DNA of 64,000 bases. Source: Variovorax boronicumulans (GTDB taxonomy: Bacteria > Pseudomonadota > Gammaproteobacteria > Burkholderiales > Burkholderiaceae_C). Positions 46,797 to 56,663 of this stretch are shown here, piece by piece. Below the pieces are notes generated by a model. That model searched no databases and had not been told where the DNA came from. It saw nothing but the letters and a program-made list of their open reading frames with translations. Numbering within the stretch: the first letter of the stretch is position 1; each line of letters opens with the position of its first letter. The stretch lies in assembly GCF_029892485.1 (NCBI RefSeq), contig NZ_JARXVG010000004.1, positions 434,001 through 498,000 on the forward strand, read 5' to 3'. The position numbers were made by a program, and so were the translations under genes.

Positions 46797-49181
46797 TCAG
46801 TGTGTCTCCTCGGGGTTCGGTGCGGCGGCCATCGCGGCGTTGGCCGCGGCGATCTGCTGCTGCTTGGCGATCTCGCGGTACATCTGGTCGCGGCCGCTCA
46901 GGTATTGCTTGGGCCAGTCGACATCGCGGCTCTGCAGCTTGGCCGCTTCGTGCAGCGTCCATGCGGGGTCCGCGAGGTGCGGGCGCGCGATGGCGCAGAG
47001 GTCGGCGCGGCCGGCCGCGATGATGCTGTTGGCCTGGTCCGCCTCGGTGATCGCGCCCACCGCGATGGTCGCGATGCCGACCTCGTTGCGGATGCGGTCG
47101 GAGAACGGCGTCTGGTACATGCGGCCATACACCGGCTTGGCGGCGCGCGTGGTCTGTCCTGACGACACGTCGATGAAATCGGCACCGGCTTCCTTGAAGA
47201 GTCGCGCGACGATGACGGCATCCGCGTCGGTGTTGCCGCCGGGTGCCCAGTCGTGCGCGGAGATGCGCACGCTCATCGGCTTGTCCTGCGGCCACACGGC
47301 GCGCATCGCGCGGAACACTTCCAGCGGATAGCGGCAGCGCGCCTCGATATCGCCGCCGTATTCGTCGGTGCGCTGGTTCGTGAGCGGGCTGATGAAGGCC
47401 GACAGCAGGTAGCCGTGCGCGCAGTGCAGTTCGACCCAGTCGAAGCCGCATTCGGCGGCGCGGCGGGTGGAGTCCACGAACTGGTCGCGCAGCGTGTCCA
47501 TCTGGTCGCGCGTGATTGCGGCCGGCAGCTGGTTCTGCTCGCCGTAGGGCAATGCGCTGGCGCCGAGCACCGGCCAGTTGCCGTCTTCGAGCGGCTCGTC
47601 GGTGCCCTCCCAGCCCACGCGCGTGGAGCCCTTGGGTCCGCTGTGGCCGAGTTGCATCGCGATCTTCGCGCTCGACTGGGTGTGCACGAAATCGACGATG
47701 CGCTTGAAGGCCGCTTGCTGCGTGTCGTTGTAGAGGCCGGTGCAGGCGGGGGTGATGCGGCCTTCGGGCGTCGGGCTCGTCATTTCGACGAACACCATCG
47801 CCGCGCCGCCGAGCGCGCGTGCGCCCAGGTGGACCAGCAGGAAATCCTGCGGCACGCCGTCGACCGCACTGTAGGTCGCCATCGGCGAGACCAGGATGCG
47901 GTTCTTCAGCGTGAGGCCGCGCACCTTGTAGGGCATGAGCATCGGCGCCATCGCCTTGCCGCCCGCGAGCCATTGCTCGTAGCCGCCGAGCCATTGCGTG
48001 TCGCGCACGCGCAGGTTCTCGTGGCTGATGCGCTGCGAGCGGGTGAGCAGCGAGTAGGCGAACTGCTCGATCTGCATGCCGGTGTAGCGCGGCACGTTCT
48101 CGAACCACTCGGTGGAATTGCGCGCGGCATTCTGGATCTTCAGCACCTCGACGCTGCGGCGTGCTTCATAACCTTCGAGCACATGGTCGAGCGTGCCGCC
48201 CTGCTCGAATTCGTTCGCGAGGTCGATCGCGTCTTCGAGCGCGAGCTTGGTGCCCGAGCCGATGGAGAAGTGCGCCGTGTGCGCCGCATCGCCCATCAAC
48301 ACCACGGGCACCGAACGGCCTTCGACGTCGATGCGGTGCGTCCAGCGTTCGCACACCACGCGCGGAAAGCGGATCCAGTTGGCCGAGCCGCGCAGGTGCG
48401 TGGCGTTGCTGATCAGCGCGTGGCCGCCCAGGTACCTGGCGAACAGCTTCTCGCAGAAGGCGATGGCTTCTGGCTGCTCCATCTGGTCGAGGCCGTGGGC
48501 CTTCCACACGGCTTCGGGCGTCTCGACGATGAAGGTCGAGGTCTTGTCGTCGAACTGGTAGGCGTGCGCCTGGAACCAGCCGTGCTCGGTCTGTTCGAAG
48601 GCGAAGGTGAAGGCGTCGAAGGTCTGATGCGTGCCCAGCCACACGAAGCGGCAGTTGCGCAGGTCGACGTCGGGCTTGAACACATCGGCGTAGCGCTGGC
48701 GGATGCGGCTGTTGAGACCGTCGCTCGCGATCACGAGGTCGGCCTTGTATTGCGCGGCGATCGCTTGGTCATCCGTCGCGTCGGTTTCGAACACGAGGTC
48801 CACGCCGAGCGCGAGGCAGCGCTCCTGCAGGATGTTCAGGAGGCGCTTGCGTCCGATGCCGCAGAAGCCGTGGCCGCCCGAGCGCACCTGGCGGCCCTTG
48901 AAGAAGACCTGGATGTCGTCCCAGTGATGGAACTCGTTGCCGATCAGCGCCGCGGTGTCGGCATCGGCGGCCTTGAGGTTGCCCAGCGTCTGGTCGCTCA
49001 GCACCACGCCCCAGCCGAAGGTGTCGAACGGCCGGTTGCGCTCCACCACCGTGATCTGTAGCGCGGGGTTGCGCGCCTTCATCAAGAGCGCGAAATACAG
49101 GCCTGCCGGACCGCCGCCGATGCACAGGATGCGCTGGAGGTCCGAGGCGGGAGCGGATTTGGCCGGGCTGATGCTGTTCAT
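46797..49181 (-). CDS. abmA: 2-aminobenzoyl-CoA monooxygenase/reductase (FAD monooxygenase-OYE fusion)
   Basis: A 794-residue fusion. Residues 1-about 405 form a class A flavin monooxygenase: [10 protein letters not shown] (22-31), [12 protein letters not shown], and [20 protein letters not shown] (297-316). Residues about 410-794 are an old-yellow-enzyme reductase with catalytic His586 and His589 in [10 protein letters not shown] and TDEYGG. This architecture is that of the Azoarcus evansii enzyme that hydroxylates and then reduces the ring of 2-aminobenzoyl-CoA; databases often call it salicylyl-CoA 5-hydroxylase/oxidoreductase. First gene of the operon. Start at ATG 49181 has no Shine-Dalgarno. 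Confidence 0.88.
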   Translation of the reverse strand: MNSISPAKSAPASDLQRILCIGGGPAGLYFALLMKARNPALQITVVERNRPFDTFGWGVVLSDQTLGNLKAADADTAALIGNEFHHWDDIQVFFKGRQVRSGGHGFCGIGRKRLLNILQERCLALGVDLVFETDATDDQAIAAQYKADLVIASDGLNSRIRQRYADVFKPDVDLRNCRFVWLGTHQTFDAFTFAFEQTEHGWFQAHAYQFDDKTSTFIVETPEAVWKAHGLDQMEQPEAIAFCEKLFARYLGGHALISNATHLRGSANWIRFPRVVCERWTHRIDVEGRSVPVVLMGDAAHTAHFSIGSGTKLALEDAIDLANEFEQGGTLDHVLEGYEARRSVEVLKIQNAARNSTEWFENVPRYTGMQIEQFAYSLLTRSQRISHENLRVRDTQWLGGYEQWLAGGKAMAPMLMPYKVRGLTLKNRILVSPMATYSAVDGVPQDFLLVHLGARALGGAAMVFVEMTSPTPEGRITPACTGLYNDTQQAAFKRIVDFVHTQSSAKIAMQLGHSGPKGSTRVGWEGTDEPLEDGNWPVLGASALPYGEQNQLPAAITRDQMDTLRDQFVDSTRRAAECGFDWVELHCAHGYLLSAFISPLTNQRTDEYGGDIEARCRYPLEVFRAMRAVWPQDKPMSVRISAHDWAPGGNTDADAVIVARLFKEAGADFIDVSSGQTTRAAKPVYGRMYQTPFSDRIRNEVGIATIAVGAITEADQANSIIAAGRADLCAIARPHLADPAWTLHEAAKLQSRDVDWPKQYLSGRDQMYREIAKQQQIAAANAAMAAAPNPEETH

Positions 49182-49189
49182 GGTTGAAT

Positions 49190-49217
49190 AGTTTAGACAT
49201 AAACAATCTACTGTCAA
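49190..49217 (-). promoter_or_regulatory. Operon promoter with overlapping palindromic operator
   Basis: Read on the minus strand: TTGACA (49212-49217), 16-bp spacer, TAAACT (49190-49195). The palindrome GTTTA-N4-TAAAC at 49191-49204 covers the -10, the typical place for a MarR operator. The predicted start of transcription falls only 0-5 bases before the abmA ATG at 49181, so the message may be leaderless. Confidence 0.65.
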
Positions 49218-49297
49218 TGCTGGTTTCGTAACGGGGCCCGAGGGGGCTGGTGCCGGTAGTGATGCAAACACTTGCAAAAATCAATACCATGGGCCCC

Positions 49298-50569
49298 ATG
49301 CAAAACTTGATACCCAAGATCGAGTCGCAGCTGGCTTCGCTGCCTGTCCCCATCGCGCTGGAACTGCCGGATGGCCGGCGCGTTGCCCAGGCGGGGGCCC
49401 GCGTCACGCTGGCTTTCAAGGAGTGGGCGGTGCTGGCCAAGCTGGCCGCCCGGCAGGTGGGGGCCATCGGAGAGGCCTATGTCGAGGGCAAGGTGCAGAT
49501 CGAAGGCGCCATGCGCGACCTGATCGACGCCACCGTCGGCATGCTGCCCGGCAACCCGGCCGAAACCGACACCGGCTGGTGGAGCCGCCTGCAGCACCGC
49601 GCCAAGTCGCATGGCGCGCATTCGCTGCGCAAGGATGCGGCGCAGATCGAGTTCCACTACGACGTCTCCGACGACTTCTACGCGCTGTGGCTCGATGCGC
49701 GCCGCGTCTATTCATGCGCCTACTTCCGCACGCCCGACCTCACGTTGGCAGAGGCGCAGGAAGCCAAGCTTGACCACATTTGCCGCAAGTTGATGCTGCA
49801 GCCGGGCGAGCGCTATCTCGACATTGGCTCCGGCTGGGGCGCGCTGCTCCTGTGGGCTGCGGAGCACTACGGGGTCGATGCCACCGGCATCACGCTGTCG
49901 AAGAACCAGCATGCATACGTGCAGCGTCTCATCGAAGAGAAGGGCCTGCAGGGCCGCGTGCGCGTCGAGCTGCGCGACTACCGCGAGCTCTCGGCCGACC
50001 AGCCCTTCGACAAGATCTCCTCGGTCGGCATGTTCGAGCATGTGGGCGCGGCCAACATGCCGACCTACTTCCGCAAGATCCATGCGCTGCTCAAGCCCGG
50101 CGGCCTGGTCATGAACCACGGCATCACCTCGGGCGAGCTCAACTACCGCCAGCTCGGCGCGGGCATGGGCGACTTCATCGAGAAGTACATCTTTCCCGGC
50201 GGCGAGTTGCTGCACGTCACGCACGTGCTGCGCGAGACGGCGGCGGCCGGCCTGGAGATGGTCGATACCGAGAGCCTGCGCCCGCACTATGCGCGCACGC
50301 TCTGGGCCTGGTCCGACGCGCTCGAAGCGCAGCTCGACGCGGCGCTCGAAGTGCTGCAGCGCAACGGCGGCCGCCAGGCCGAGAACGCCGAGCGCGTGCT
50401 GCGCGCCTACCGCCTGTACCTCGCCGGCTCGGCCATGAGTTTCGAGCAGGGATGGATCTCCCTGCACCAGATGTTGTCGACAAAGCCTGACGGCAATGTA
50501 GGGCGCGCGGGCGTCTTGCGCGGCGCGCAATCGGTGTACCCTTTTGCCCGTGACTACATCTACAAGTGA
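49298..50569 (+). CDS. cfa: Cyclopropane-fatty-acyl-phospholipid synthase
   Basis: SAM-dependent methyltransferase that converts cis double bonds of membrane phospholipids into cyclopropanes. About 423 residues. HYDVSDDFYALWLD and the SAM loop YLDIGSGWGALLL are diagnostic; VGMFEHVGAANM and FEQGWISLHQML near the C-terminus are also conserved. The start is uncertain: ATG 49262, 49289 and 49298 are all in frame and none has a good ribosome binding site; I used 49298. It is divergent from the abm operon. Confidence 0.92.
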   Translation: MQNLIPKIESQLASLPVPIALELPDGRRVAQAGARVTLAFKEWAVLAKLAARQVGAIGEAYVEGKVQIEGAMRDLIDATVGMLPGNPAETDTGWWSRLQHRAKSHGAHSLRKDAAQIEFHYDVSDDFYALWLDARRVYSCAYFRTPDLTLAEAQEAKLDHICRKLMLQPGERYLDIGSGWGALLLWAAEHYGVDATGITLSKNQHAYVQRLIEEKGLQGRVRVELRDYRELSADQPFDKISSVGMFEHVGAANMPTYFRKIHALLKPGGLVMNHGITSGELNYRQLGAGMGDFIEKYIFPGGELLHVTHVLRETAAAGLEMVDTESLRPHYARTLWAWSDALEAQLDAALEVLQRNGGRQAENAERVLRAYRLYLAGSAMSFEQGWISLHQMLSTKPDGNVGRAGVLRGAQSVYPFARDYIYK

Positions 50570-50581
50570 GTGAAAAAAACC

Positions 50582-50905
50582 ATGCTCTATCGTTTCAAGT
50601 CCCGGGCCGCTCCTGATTTCGTGATGCTCGAAATCCATGCGCGCCAGCTGCTCGACATCGTCGGCAAATCCCCGGCGCCGCAAGGCATCATCACGGTCGA
50701 GCAGATTCCCAGCGCCATTGCCGCGCTGGAGGCCGCATTGGCGCGCGAGGGCAGCAATGCCCACAACAACGACGACTACGCCGTCGAAGGCCACACCAGC
50801 GATGCCGAGAAGCAGCATGTCGGACTGCACCAGCGTGCAGCCCCCCTGCTTCACATGCTCAAGGACTCGCAGGCCGACGGCAAGGACGTGACCTGGAGCA
50901 CCTGA
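50582..50905 (+). CDS. DUF1840 protein
   Basis: A 107-residue protein, MLYRFKSRAAPDFVMLE at the start, with IITVEQIPSAIAALEAAL and HQRAAPLLHMLKDS. This fits DUF1840, small cytoplasmic proteins of beta-proteobacteria with no known function. It begins 12 bp after cfa, possibly co-transcribed. A GTG at 50570 is a less likely start. Confidence 0.85.
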   Translation: MLYRFKSRAAPDFVMLEIHARQLLDIVGKSPAPQGIITVEQIPSAIAALEAALAREGSNAHNNDDYAVEGHTSDAEKQHVGLHQRAAPLLHMLKDSQADGKDVTWST

Positions 50906-50917
50906 AGCAGGTCGTCA

Positions 50918-51934
50918 TCAGTCCACCTTTGCGCCGGAGTCTTTCACGACCTTCGCCCACTTCACGTGCTCGCTCGCGATGAGCTTCGTGAAGTCGGCCG
51001 GCGAATTGCCGCTCGGGATCGCACCCTGGGCAAGCATCTTCTCCTTGATGGCGGGCGTGCCGAGCGACTTGGCCACTTCCTGCTGAATCCGGTTCACGAT
51101 CTCCGGCGAGGTGCCGGCCGGCGCCAACAGCCCGAACCATGAGCTCGCCTCGAAACCCTTGAGCGTTGGCCCGCCCGCTTCTTCCACCGTCGGAAGGTCG
51201 GGCAGCGCAGGCGAGCGCTGCGCGCTGGTCACCGCCAGCGCGGTGAGCTTGCCGCCCTTGATCTGCGCCATCGACGAAGGCAGGTTGTCGAACATCACGT
51301 CGGCATTGCCGCCCACCATGTCCAGCAGCGCCGGGCCCGAGCCCTTGTACGGGATGTGCGCCATGAAGGTGCCCGTCATGCTCTTGAAGAGCTCGCCCGC
51401 CAGGTGGATCGAGGTGCCGCTGCCGCTCGATGCCATGTTCAGCTTGCCGGGGTTCGCCTTGGCGTACTTGATGAAGTCCTGCACGTTGTGGATGTTCAGC
51501 GCCTTGGCCTTCTCTGCGTTCATTTCCATCACGTTCGGCACCGCTGCCACCAGCGTGATCGGTACGAAGTCCTTGATCGGATCGAAGGGCAGCTTGGGAT
51601 ACAGCGCGCGGTTGATGCCGTGCGTGCCCACCGTGCCCATGAGGAGCGTGTAGCCGTCGTTCGGCGCGCGCGCCACGAGCTCGGCGCCGACGTTGCCACC
51701 CGCGCCCGCGCGGTTGTCCACGATGAACTGCTGGCCGAAGGCCTTGGAGAGTTCGGGCGCGACCGCGCGCGCCAGGATGTCGGTAGTGCCGCCGGCCGCG
51801 AAGGGCACGACGATGCGCACAGGCTTGGTCGGCCAAGTGCCCTGGGCCCACGCGGTGGGCGCCATCAGCGCAATGGCAGCCGCGGCGGACGCCGTCAGCG
51901 CGGCCCGGCGATTCGTTTTGAAAGATAAGTTCAT
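50918..51934 (-). CDS. Bug-family solute receptor (tripartite tricarboxylate transporter type)
   Basis: Periplasmic binding protein of 338 residues, signal peptide ending in APTAWAQG. Family landmarks: [52 protein letters not shown] and [16 protein letters not shown]. No TctA/TctB membrane subunits are adjacent, as is usual for the expanded Bug receptors of Burkholderiales. The ligand is unknown. It lies downstream of a LysR gene in the same orientation and may be its target. Confidence 0.9.
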   Translation of the reverse strand: MNLSFKTNRRAALTASAAAAIALMAPTAWAQGTWPTKPVRIVVPFAAGGTTDILARAVAPELSKAFGQQFIVDNRAGAGGNVGAELVARAPNDGYTLLMGTVGTHGINRALYPKLPFDPIKDFVPITLVAAVPNVMEMNAEKAKALNIHNVQDFIKYAKANPGKLNMASSGSGTSIHLAGELFKSMTGTFMAHIPYKGSGPALLDMVGGNADVMFDNLPSSMAQIKGGKLTALAVTSAQRSPALPDLPTVEEAGGPTLKGFEASSWFGLLAPAGTSPEIVNRIQQEVAKSLGTPAIKEKMLAQGAIPSGNSPADFTKLIASEHVKWAKVVKDSGAKVD

Positions 51935-51998
51935 GCGCGTCTTTTTACAGGCGAACCGCACCCGCCGCCGCGAGTGAAAACCCCGGGAATCGCCGCTT

Positions 51999-52925
51999 TC
52001 AAGCCACCTGCATCCGCTCGGCGAACCGCTCGCTGCGAAAGCGCTCCAGCACGAAGTCGATGAACACGCGCGTCTTGGGCGGCAGCAGCTTCTTGCTCGG
52101 GTAGTAGAGCCACACCACCCCCGCATCGAAATGCCATTCGGGCAGGAGCCGCACCAGCCCGCCGCTGCGCAGGCCGCGCTCGACGAAAGGCATCGGCAGC
52201 ATCGCCGCGCCCAGCCCCAGCAGCGCGGCATGCGCGATCGCCTCGGGGTCGTTGAAGATGGCGCGCGGCCGCGGCAGTTCCACCGTGGCCTGCTGGCCGT
52301 TGGCATGCTGTAGCGTCCAGCTGCGCAGGCGCCCGGTGGGCGAAGAGCGGCGCAGCAGCACGTCCAGCTGTGCCAGGTCGGCGGGCTGCACGGGCAGCGC
52401 ACGCCCCGCCATGTAGGCCGGCGATGCAACCGCCACCACATGGATGCGCGACAGCTCCCGCGCCACCACGCCTGGCGACAGCTCGATGCCGCCGCCGATG
52501 GCCGCATCGAAGCCCTCGCCGACCAGGTCGACCTGCTGGTTGTCGAAATGCCAGTCGGGAACGATGGCCGGATACCGCGCCAGAAAGTCGCCCATCATCG
52601 GCAGCACATGCTCGCGCCCGAAGGCCTGGCCCATGCTGATCTTCAGCGTGCCGGCGGGCTGGCCGTCGTCCTTGGCCAAGCCTGCCACCGCCTCCTGCAG
52701 CGTGGCGAGCGGGCCGCCGATCTGCGCCAGGAAGCGCTCCCCGCCCTCGGTGAGCGTGAGGCGCCGCGTGCTGCGCTGGAACAGCCGCACGCCCAGCCGG
52801 GCCTCCAGCCGCGCGACGTTCTTGCTGACCGCCGCCGGCGTGAGCCCGAGGCGCCGCGCGGCCGCCGAGAAACTGCCGCTTTCGGCGCTTTGCACGAAGG
52901 ATTCGAGGTGATTGAGCGGTTCCAT
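51999..52925 (-). CDS. LysR-family transcriptional regulator
   Basis: A 308-residue regulator. HTH at the N-terminus ([20 protein letters not shown]), then the substrate-binding domain ([20 protein letters not shown]). It is divergent from the following SDR with an inverted repeat between them, the classical arrangement of a LysR activator or repressor and its target. ATG 52925 chosen over an upstream GTG. Confidence 0.9.
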   Translation of the reverse strand: MEPLNHLESFVQSAESGSFSAAARRLGLTPAAVSKNVARLEARLGVRLFQRSTRRLTLTEGGERFLAQIGGPLATLQEAVAGLAKDDGQPAGTLKISMGQAFGREHVLPMMGDFLARYPAIVPDWHFDNQQVDLVGEGFDAAIGGGIELSPGVVARELSRIHVVAVASPAYMAGRALPVQPADLAQLDVLLRRSSPTGRLRSWTLQHANGQQATVELPRPRAIFNDPEAIAHAALLGLGAAMLPMPFVERGLRSGGLVRLLPEWHFDAGVVWLYYPSKKLLPPKTRVFIDFVLERFRSERFAERMQVA

Positions 52926-52946
52926 GCGCACATTTTCGATCTCATC

Positions 52947-52963
52947 TTCAACTTCGGGTTGAA
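52947..52963. promoter_or_regulatory. Inverted repeat in the LysR-SDR intergenic region
   Basis: TTCAAC-N5-GTTGAA, a perfect 6-bp dyad about 22 bp from the LysR start and 85 bp from the SDR start. It is a candidate LysR-type operator, though the spacing is not the canonical T-N11-A. Confidence 0.5.
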
Positions 52964-53047
52964 TTTGATTGGGCCTATTGATGGCTACCGGACAAGGAGT
53001 GGAATCCCGACACTGAAGTCATTCCTCCACTCGACAACGGAAAAATC

Positions 53048-53809
53048 ATGGCTTTCACCACTTCTTCTTCCCCCGTCCTGGCCGGCAAGGTCGCCTTCGT
53101 CACCGGCGGTTCGCGCGGCATCGGCGCGGCCATCGTGCGCCGCCTGGTGCGCGATGGCGCCGCCGTCGCCTTCAGCTACAGCAGCGCGGCAGCTCCGGCC
53201 GACGAACTGGTGCGCAGCATTCAGTCCGAAGGCGGCCGCGCGCTCGCGCTGAAGATCGACAGCGCCGACGCAGCCGCCCTCACCGCCGGCATCGACGAAG
53301 CGGCCCGCACGCTCGGCAAGATCGACATCCTGGTGAACAACGCCGGCGTGTTCCTCGGCGGTGCCCTGGACGACTTCTCGCTCGAAGACTTCGACAAGAC
53401 GCTCAATGTCAACGTGCGCGCCGTGTTCGTCGCGGCCAAGGCCGCCTCGCGCCACATGGGCGAGGGCGGCCGCATCATCAACATCGGCAGCACCAACGCC
53501 GAGCGCATGCCCTGGCCCGGCGGTGCGGCCTACGCCATGAGCAAGTCGGCATTGAAGGGCCTGGTGCAAGGCCTTTCACGCGACCTCGGCCCGCGCGGCA
53601 TCACCGTCAACAACGTGCAGCCCGGCCCGGTCAACACCGACATGAACCCGGTCGACGGCCCGAACGCCGCTGCGATGCACGGCCTGATGGCGCTGCCCCG
53701 CCACGGCCATCCTGACGAAATCGCGAGCATGGTCGCGTACCTGGCCAGCCCCGAAGCGGCCTTCGTGACCGGTGCGAGCCTGAACATCGACGGCGGCTTC
53801 GCCGCCTGA
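53048..53809 (+). CDS. SDR-family oxidoreductase, LysR-linked
   Basis: A 253-residue classical SDR. TGGSRGIG cofactor loop, NNAGVFLGG, catalytic Ser in IGSTNAE, and YAMSK. The serine after beta-2 (SYSSAAAP, no Asp) favours NADP. By eye it belongs to the 3-oxoacyl-ACP-reductase-like group of cluster-linked SDRs. It is divergent from its probable regulator. The substrate is not evident. Confidence 0.87.
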   Translation: MAFTTSSSPVLAGKVAFVTGGSRGIGAAIVRRLVRDGAAVAFSYSSAAAPADELVRSIQSEGGRALALKIDSADAAALTAGIDEAARTLGKIDILVNNAGVFLGGALDDFSLEDFDKTLNVNVRAVFVAAKAASRHMGEGGRIINIGSTNAERMPWPGGAAYAMSKSALKGLVQGLSRDLGPRGITVNNVQPGPVNTDMNPVDGPNAAAMHGLMALPRHGHPDEIASMVAYLASPEAAFVTGASLNIDGGFAA

Positions 53810-53839
53810 AAGCAGGCCCGCAAGCTCAGCCCCGCGGGC

Positions 53840-54805
53840 TCAGCCCAGCAGCTTCCTCGCGGCGGCCACGACGGCCTCCACGCCGATGCGCGACTGCGCC
53901 TCCAGCACCGGCGAATAGCCGACTGGAATGCGCGGCGCGCCGAGCCTCGCGATGCGGCAACCCGTCGCTTCCGCGGTGCAGGCCGCGATCTCCGCGCCGA
54001 AGCCCGCGGCCTGCACCGCCTCGTGCACCACCAGCAATCGCCCGGTGCGCGCGCATGAGGAGAGCACCGTCTCGCGATCCCACGGCCACAGCGTGCGCAG
54101 GTCTATCAGGTCCACCGCGATGCCTTCGGCCGCGAGCGCGTTGCACGCCGCGGTACACGCCTGCATCTGCCGGCTCCAGCTCACGAGCGTGAGCGCATTG
54201 CCTTCGCGCACGCGCGCCGCCTTGCCGAGCGGCACCGCGATGTCTTCATCGACCTCACCGCGCAGCCCCCACAGCGTCTTGTGCTCGATGTAGACCACCG
54301 GGTCGCCGCATTGCAGCGCGGCGCGCAGCAGGCCGTAGTTGTCCTGCGGCGTCGACGGGCTCACCACCACCACGCCCGGCAGGTGCGCGAACCAGGCTTC
54401 GAGCGACTGCGAATGCTGCGCGGCCGAGGCGTCCCAGATGCCGCCCGGCATGCGCGCCACCAGCGGCACGCGGCCCTGGCCGCCGAACATGAAGCGGTTC
54501 TTGGCGGCCTGGTTCACCAGCTCGTCCATGCCGCAGAGCGCGAAGTCCACCACGCGCATCTCGACCACGGGGCGCAGCCCTGCGAGCGCCATGCCCACGC
54601 CCGCGCCCATGATCGCGGCCTCGCTGATCGGCGTGTCGATCACGCGCTCTTCACCGAAGGTCTGCTGCAGTCCCTTGTACTGGCCGAAGATGCCGCCGCG
54701 GCCCACGTCTTCGCCGAGCACGACCACGCGCGCATCGGCTTCCATCTCGCGCTGCACGGCGAGCACGGCGGCTTCGGCGTAACTCAGTTCCTTGCTCAAT
54801 GCCAT
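53840..54805 (-). CDS. 2-oxoacid dehydrogenase E1 beta subunit (acetoin/branched-chain type)
   Basis: A 321-residue ThDP-binding subunit partner with GEDVGRGGIFGQYKGL, TPISEAAIMGAGVGMAL and DLIDLRTLWPWDRETV, all typical of E1 beta. It overlaps E1 alpha by ten bases, so it is the second gene of a two-gene unit. No E2 (lipoyl acyltransferase) or E3 follows, so the acyl acceptor must come from elsewhere or the pair may use an artificial-acceptor-type reaction as in acetoin cleavage. Confidence 0.88.
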   Translation of the reverse strand: MALSKELSYAEAAVLAVQREMEADARVVVLGEDVGRGGIFGQYKGLQQTFGEERVIDTPISEAAIMGAGVGMALAGLRPVVEMRVVDFALCGMDELVNQAAKNRFMFGGQGRVPLVARMPGGIWDASAAQHSQSLEAWFAHLPGVVVVSPSTPQDNYGLLRAALQCGDPVVYIEHKTLWGLRGEVDEDIAVPLGKAARVREGNALTLVSWSRQMQACTAACNALAAEGIAVDLIDLRTLWPWDRETVLSSCARTGRLLVVHEAVQAAGFGAEIAACTAEATGCRIARLGAPRIPVGYSPVLEAQSRIGVEAVVAAARKLLG

Positions 54806-55818
54806 TGGCCTGCTCCGATGGTCTGCACGTCGGTGAATGCGGCGCCGGCATCGGGCCAGGGCGCCGCGTCGGCAACTGCCAATGCGGTGTCGACTTCGTC
54901 GCGCGCCGCGTTCTCGATGGCATCGAGCGTGGCCGCGGTCACACCGATGGAGAGCAGGTGGCCGCGCGTGCGCGCGATCGGGTCGGTCTCCAGCGCCGCG
55001 GCCAGTTCGGCCGGGTCGCGGTACGCCGCGAGATCGACCGACACATGCCCCTTCACGCGATACGTCAGCGCATGCAGCAGGCGCGGTCCGGCGCCGCCGC
55101 GCACTTCCTTCACGAGGCGCGCGGCGGCCTCGTGCACCGCGAACACGTCGTTGCCGTCAACCTGCGTGGCCGCGATGTCCGTCGACATGGCGCGCGCCGA
55201 TGCGCCCTCGCCCGCCGTCATCGGCCCGCTCGCCGTGGTGGCGCTCCAGCGGTTGTCTTCGCAGACGAAGAGCACCGGCAGTTCGTACACGCGCGCCCAG
55301 TTCAGTGCTTCGAGAAAGGGCCCGCGGTTGATCGCGCCATCACCGAAGAAGCAAACCGTGATGTCGTCACTTTTCTTGAGCAGCTTCTGCGCATGCGCCG
55401 CGCCTACTGCAATCGGCAGCCCTGCCGCCACCACGCCGTTGGCACCCAGCATGCCGACCGAGAAATCGGCGATGTGCATCGAGCCGCCCTTGCCGCCGTT
55501 GAAGCCCGTGGCCTTGCCGAACAGCTCGCACATCATGCGGGTGAGGTCCGCGCCCTTGGCCAGCGTGTGGCCGTGGCCGCGATGGGTGGAGGTGAGGTAG
55601 TCGCTGGTGCGCAGGTGCGCGCACACGCCGGCGGGCACGGCTTCCTGCCCGGTCGACAGGTGCAGCGGGCCGCGCACTTTGGCGGCGCCGCCGGCCTGCT
55701 GGCCATAGGCGCTCACGCCGCCCTGGCTCGCCGTTTCGGCGGCGTTCTCGAAGGCGCGGATGCGCACCATCGTCCGGTACAGCGCCTCGCCGGCGCCGGG
55801 GGGAATGCTCGGGTCCAT
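54796..55818 (-). CDS. 2-oxoacid dehydrogenase E1 alpha subunit (acetoin/pyruvate type)
   Basis: A 340-residue protein with the ThDP motif GDGAINRGPFLEALNWA continuing to VCEDN. The TGQEAVPAGVCAHL and THRGHGHTLAKG substrate regions match AcoA/PdhA proteins. The flexible phosphorylation-type loop is STDIAATQVDGNDVFAVHEA. Start at ATG 55818 with GGAGAC upstream. First gene of the E1 pair, divergent from a CHAP-domain gene. Confidence 0.88.
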   Translation of the reverse strand: MDPSIPPGAGEALYRTMVRIRAFENAAETASQGGVSAYGQQAGGAAKVRGPLHLSTGQEAVPAGVCAHLRTSDYLTSTHRGHGHTLAKGADLTRMMCELFGKATGFNGGKGGSMHIADFSVGMLGANGVVAAGLPIAVGAAHAQKLLKKSDDITVCFFGDGAINRGPFLEALNWARVYELPVLFVCEDNRWSATTASGPMTAGEGASARAMSTDIAATQVDGNDVFAVHEAAARLVKEVRGGAGPRLLHALTYRVKGHVSVDLAAYRDPAELAAALETDPIARTRGHLLSIGVTAATLDAIENAARDEVDTALAVADAAPWPDAGAAFTDVQTIGAGQWH

Positions 55819-55926
55819 CGGTTGTCTCCAGTGCTCTTTTTTGTGCACGCGATCATGCCCGAGGACCGGCGGCGAGGCAGTCCATGGGACGATACCCGCT
55901 GCCGCGGGGCGCTAACCTCGGGCCCC

Positions 55927-56550
55927 ATGATTCGCCTGCGCACTCTTGTTCTTTCCCTCGCCGGGGCCGCCGTGCTGGCCGTTGCCGGTTACCGCGTCGC
56001 GACCTACACCAACCTCAACCCCGGCCAGGAGGTGGGCGCGGTGGTCGACGAGTTCAACGGCGTGAAGGTCTACTACAACGGCGGCGTCAACAACTCCGAA
56101 GGCCGCAACCTCTCGCGCGACGGCTACAACCTGGGCATCAAGTACCAGTGCGTGGAGTTCGTCAAACGCTACTACTTCGAGCGCTTTGGCCACCGCATGC
56201 CGGACGCCTTCGGCAACGCCAGGGACTTCTTCGACGCCGACACGGCGCAGGGCGCGCTGAATCCGAAGCGGGCGCTCGTGCAGTACCGCAACGCCGGATC
56301 GGAGAAGCCGCAGGTGGACGACCTCATCGTGTTTCCGCCCACGCTCTTCAACCCGTACGGCCACGTCGCCATCGTGGCCGGAGTGAACGAGCGCGAACTC
56401 GAGATCGTCCAGCAGAACCCCGGCCCGTTCTCGGGCAGCCGGGCCCGCTTTGCGCTGGAGAGCATCGATGGCCGCTGGACGGTGGCGGGCCGCGCACTGG
56501 GCTGGCTCCGGGTGGCCACCGCCCCGCCATCGACGCCTGCTCCGCACTGA
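55927..56550 (+). CDS. CHAP-domain amidase-like protein with N-terminal signal anchor
   Basis: A 207-residue protein. A hydrophobic segment at 5-22 is a signal peptide or anchor. The rest is a CHAP (NlpC/P60-type) domain with Cys75 in YQCVEFVKRYY, His146 in YGHVAIV, and Asn164 in VQQNPG, the expected catalytic triad. Such proteins cut peptide or amide bonds in cell wall or glutathionyl-spermidine. No neighbour clarifies the target; xylF follows 113 bp later. Confidence 0.82.
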   Translation: MIRLRTLVLSLAGAAVLAVAGYRVATYTNLNPGQEVGAVVDEFNGVKVYYNGGVNNSEGRNLSRDGYNLGIKYQCVEFVKRYYFERFGHRMPDAFGNARDFFDADTAQGALNPKRALVQYRNAGSEKPQVDDLIVFPPTLFNPYGHVAIVAGVNERELEIVQQNPGPFSGSRARFALESIDGRWTVAGRALGWLRVATAPPSTPAPH

Positions 56551-56609
56551 TTCGCTGCATTCCGGCGCTCGGGGAATTCCCCGATGCCAATCCTCTGTGC
56601 CAGATGGGA

Positions 56610-56636
56610 TAGTTAGTTCGCCTTTCAAACTAACTA
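56610..56636. promoter_or_regulatory. XylR-like (ROK) operator upstream of xylF
   Basis: An imperfect 27-bp palindrome: arms TAGTTAGTTCG and CAAACTAACTA around CCTTT, with one mismatch. It contains the half-sites TTAGTTcG and CAAACTAA, similar to those of Bacillus XylR operators, but with a shorter spacer. It ends 27 bp before the xylF ATG. The ROK regulator encoded at the end of this transport operon is the natural ligand. Confidence 0.65.
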
Positions 56637-56663
56637 ATTTCTTACACGGCAGGAGAGACACCG

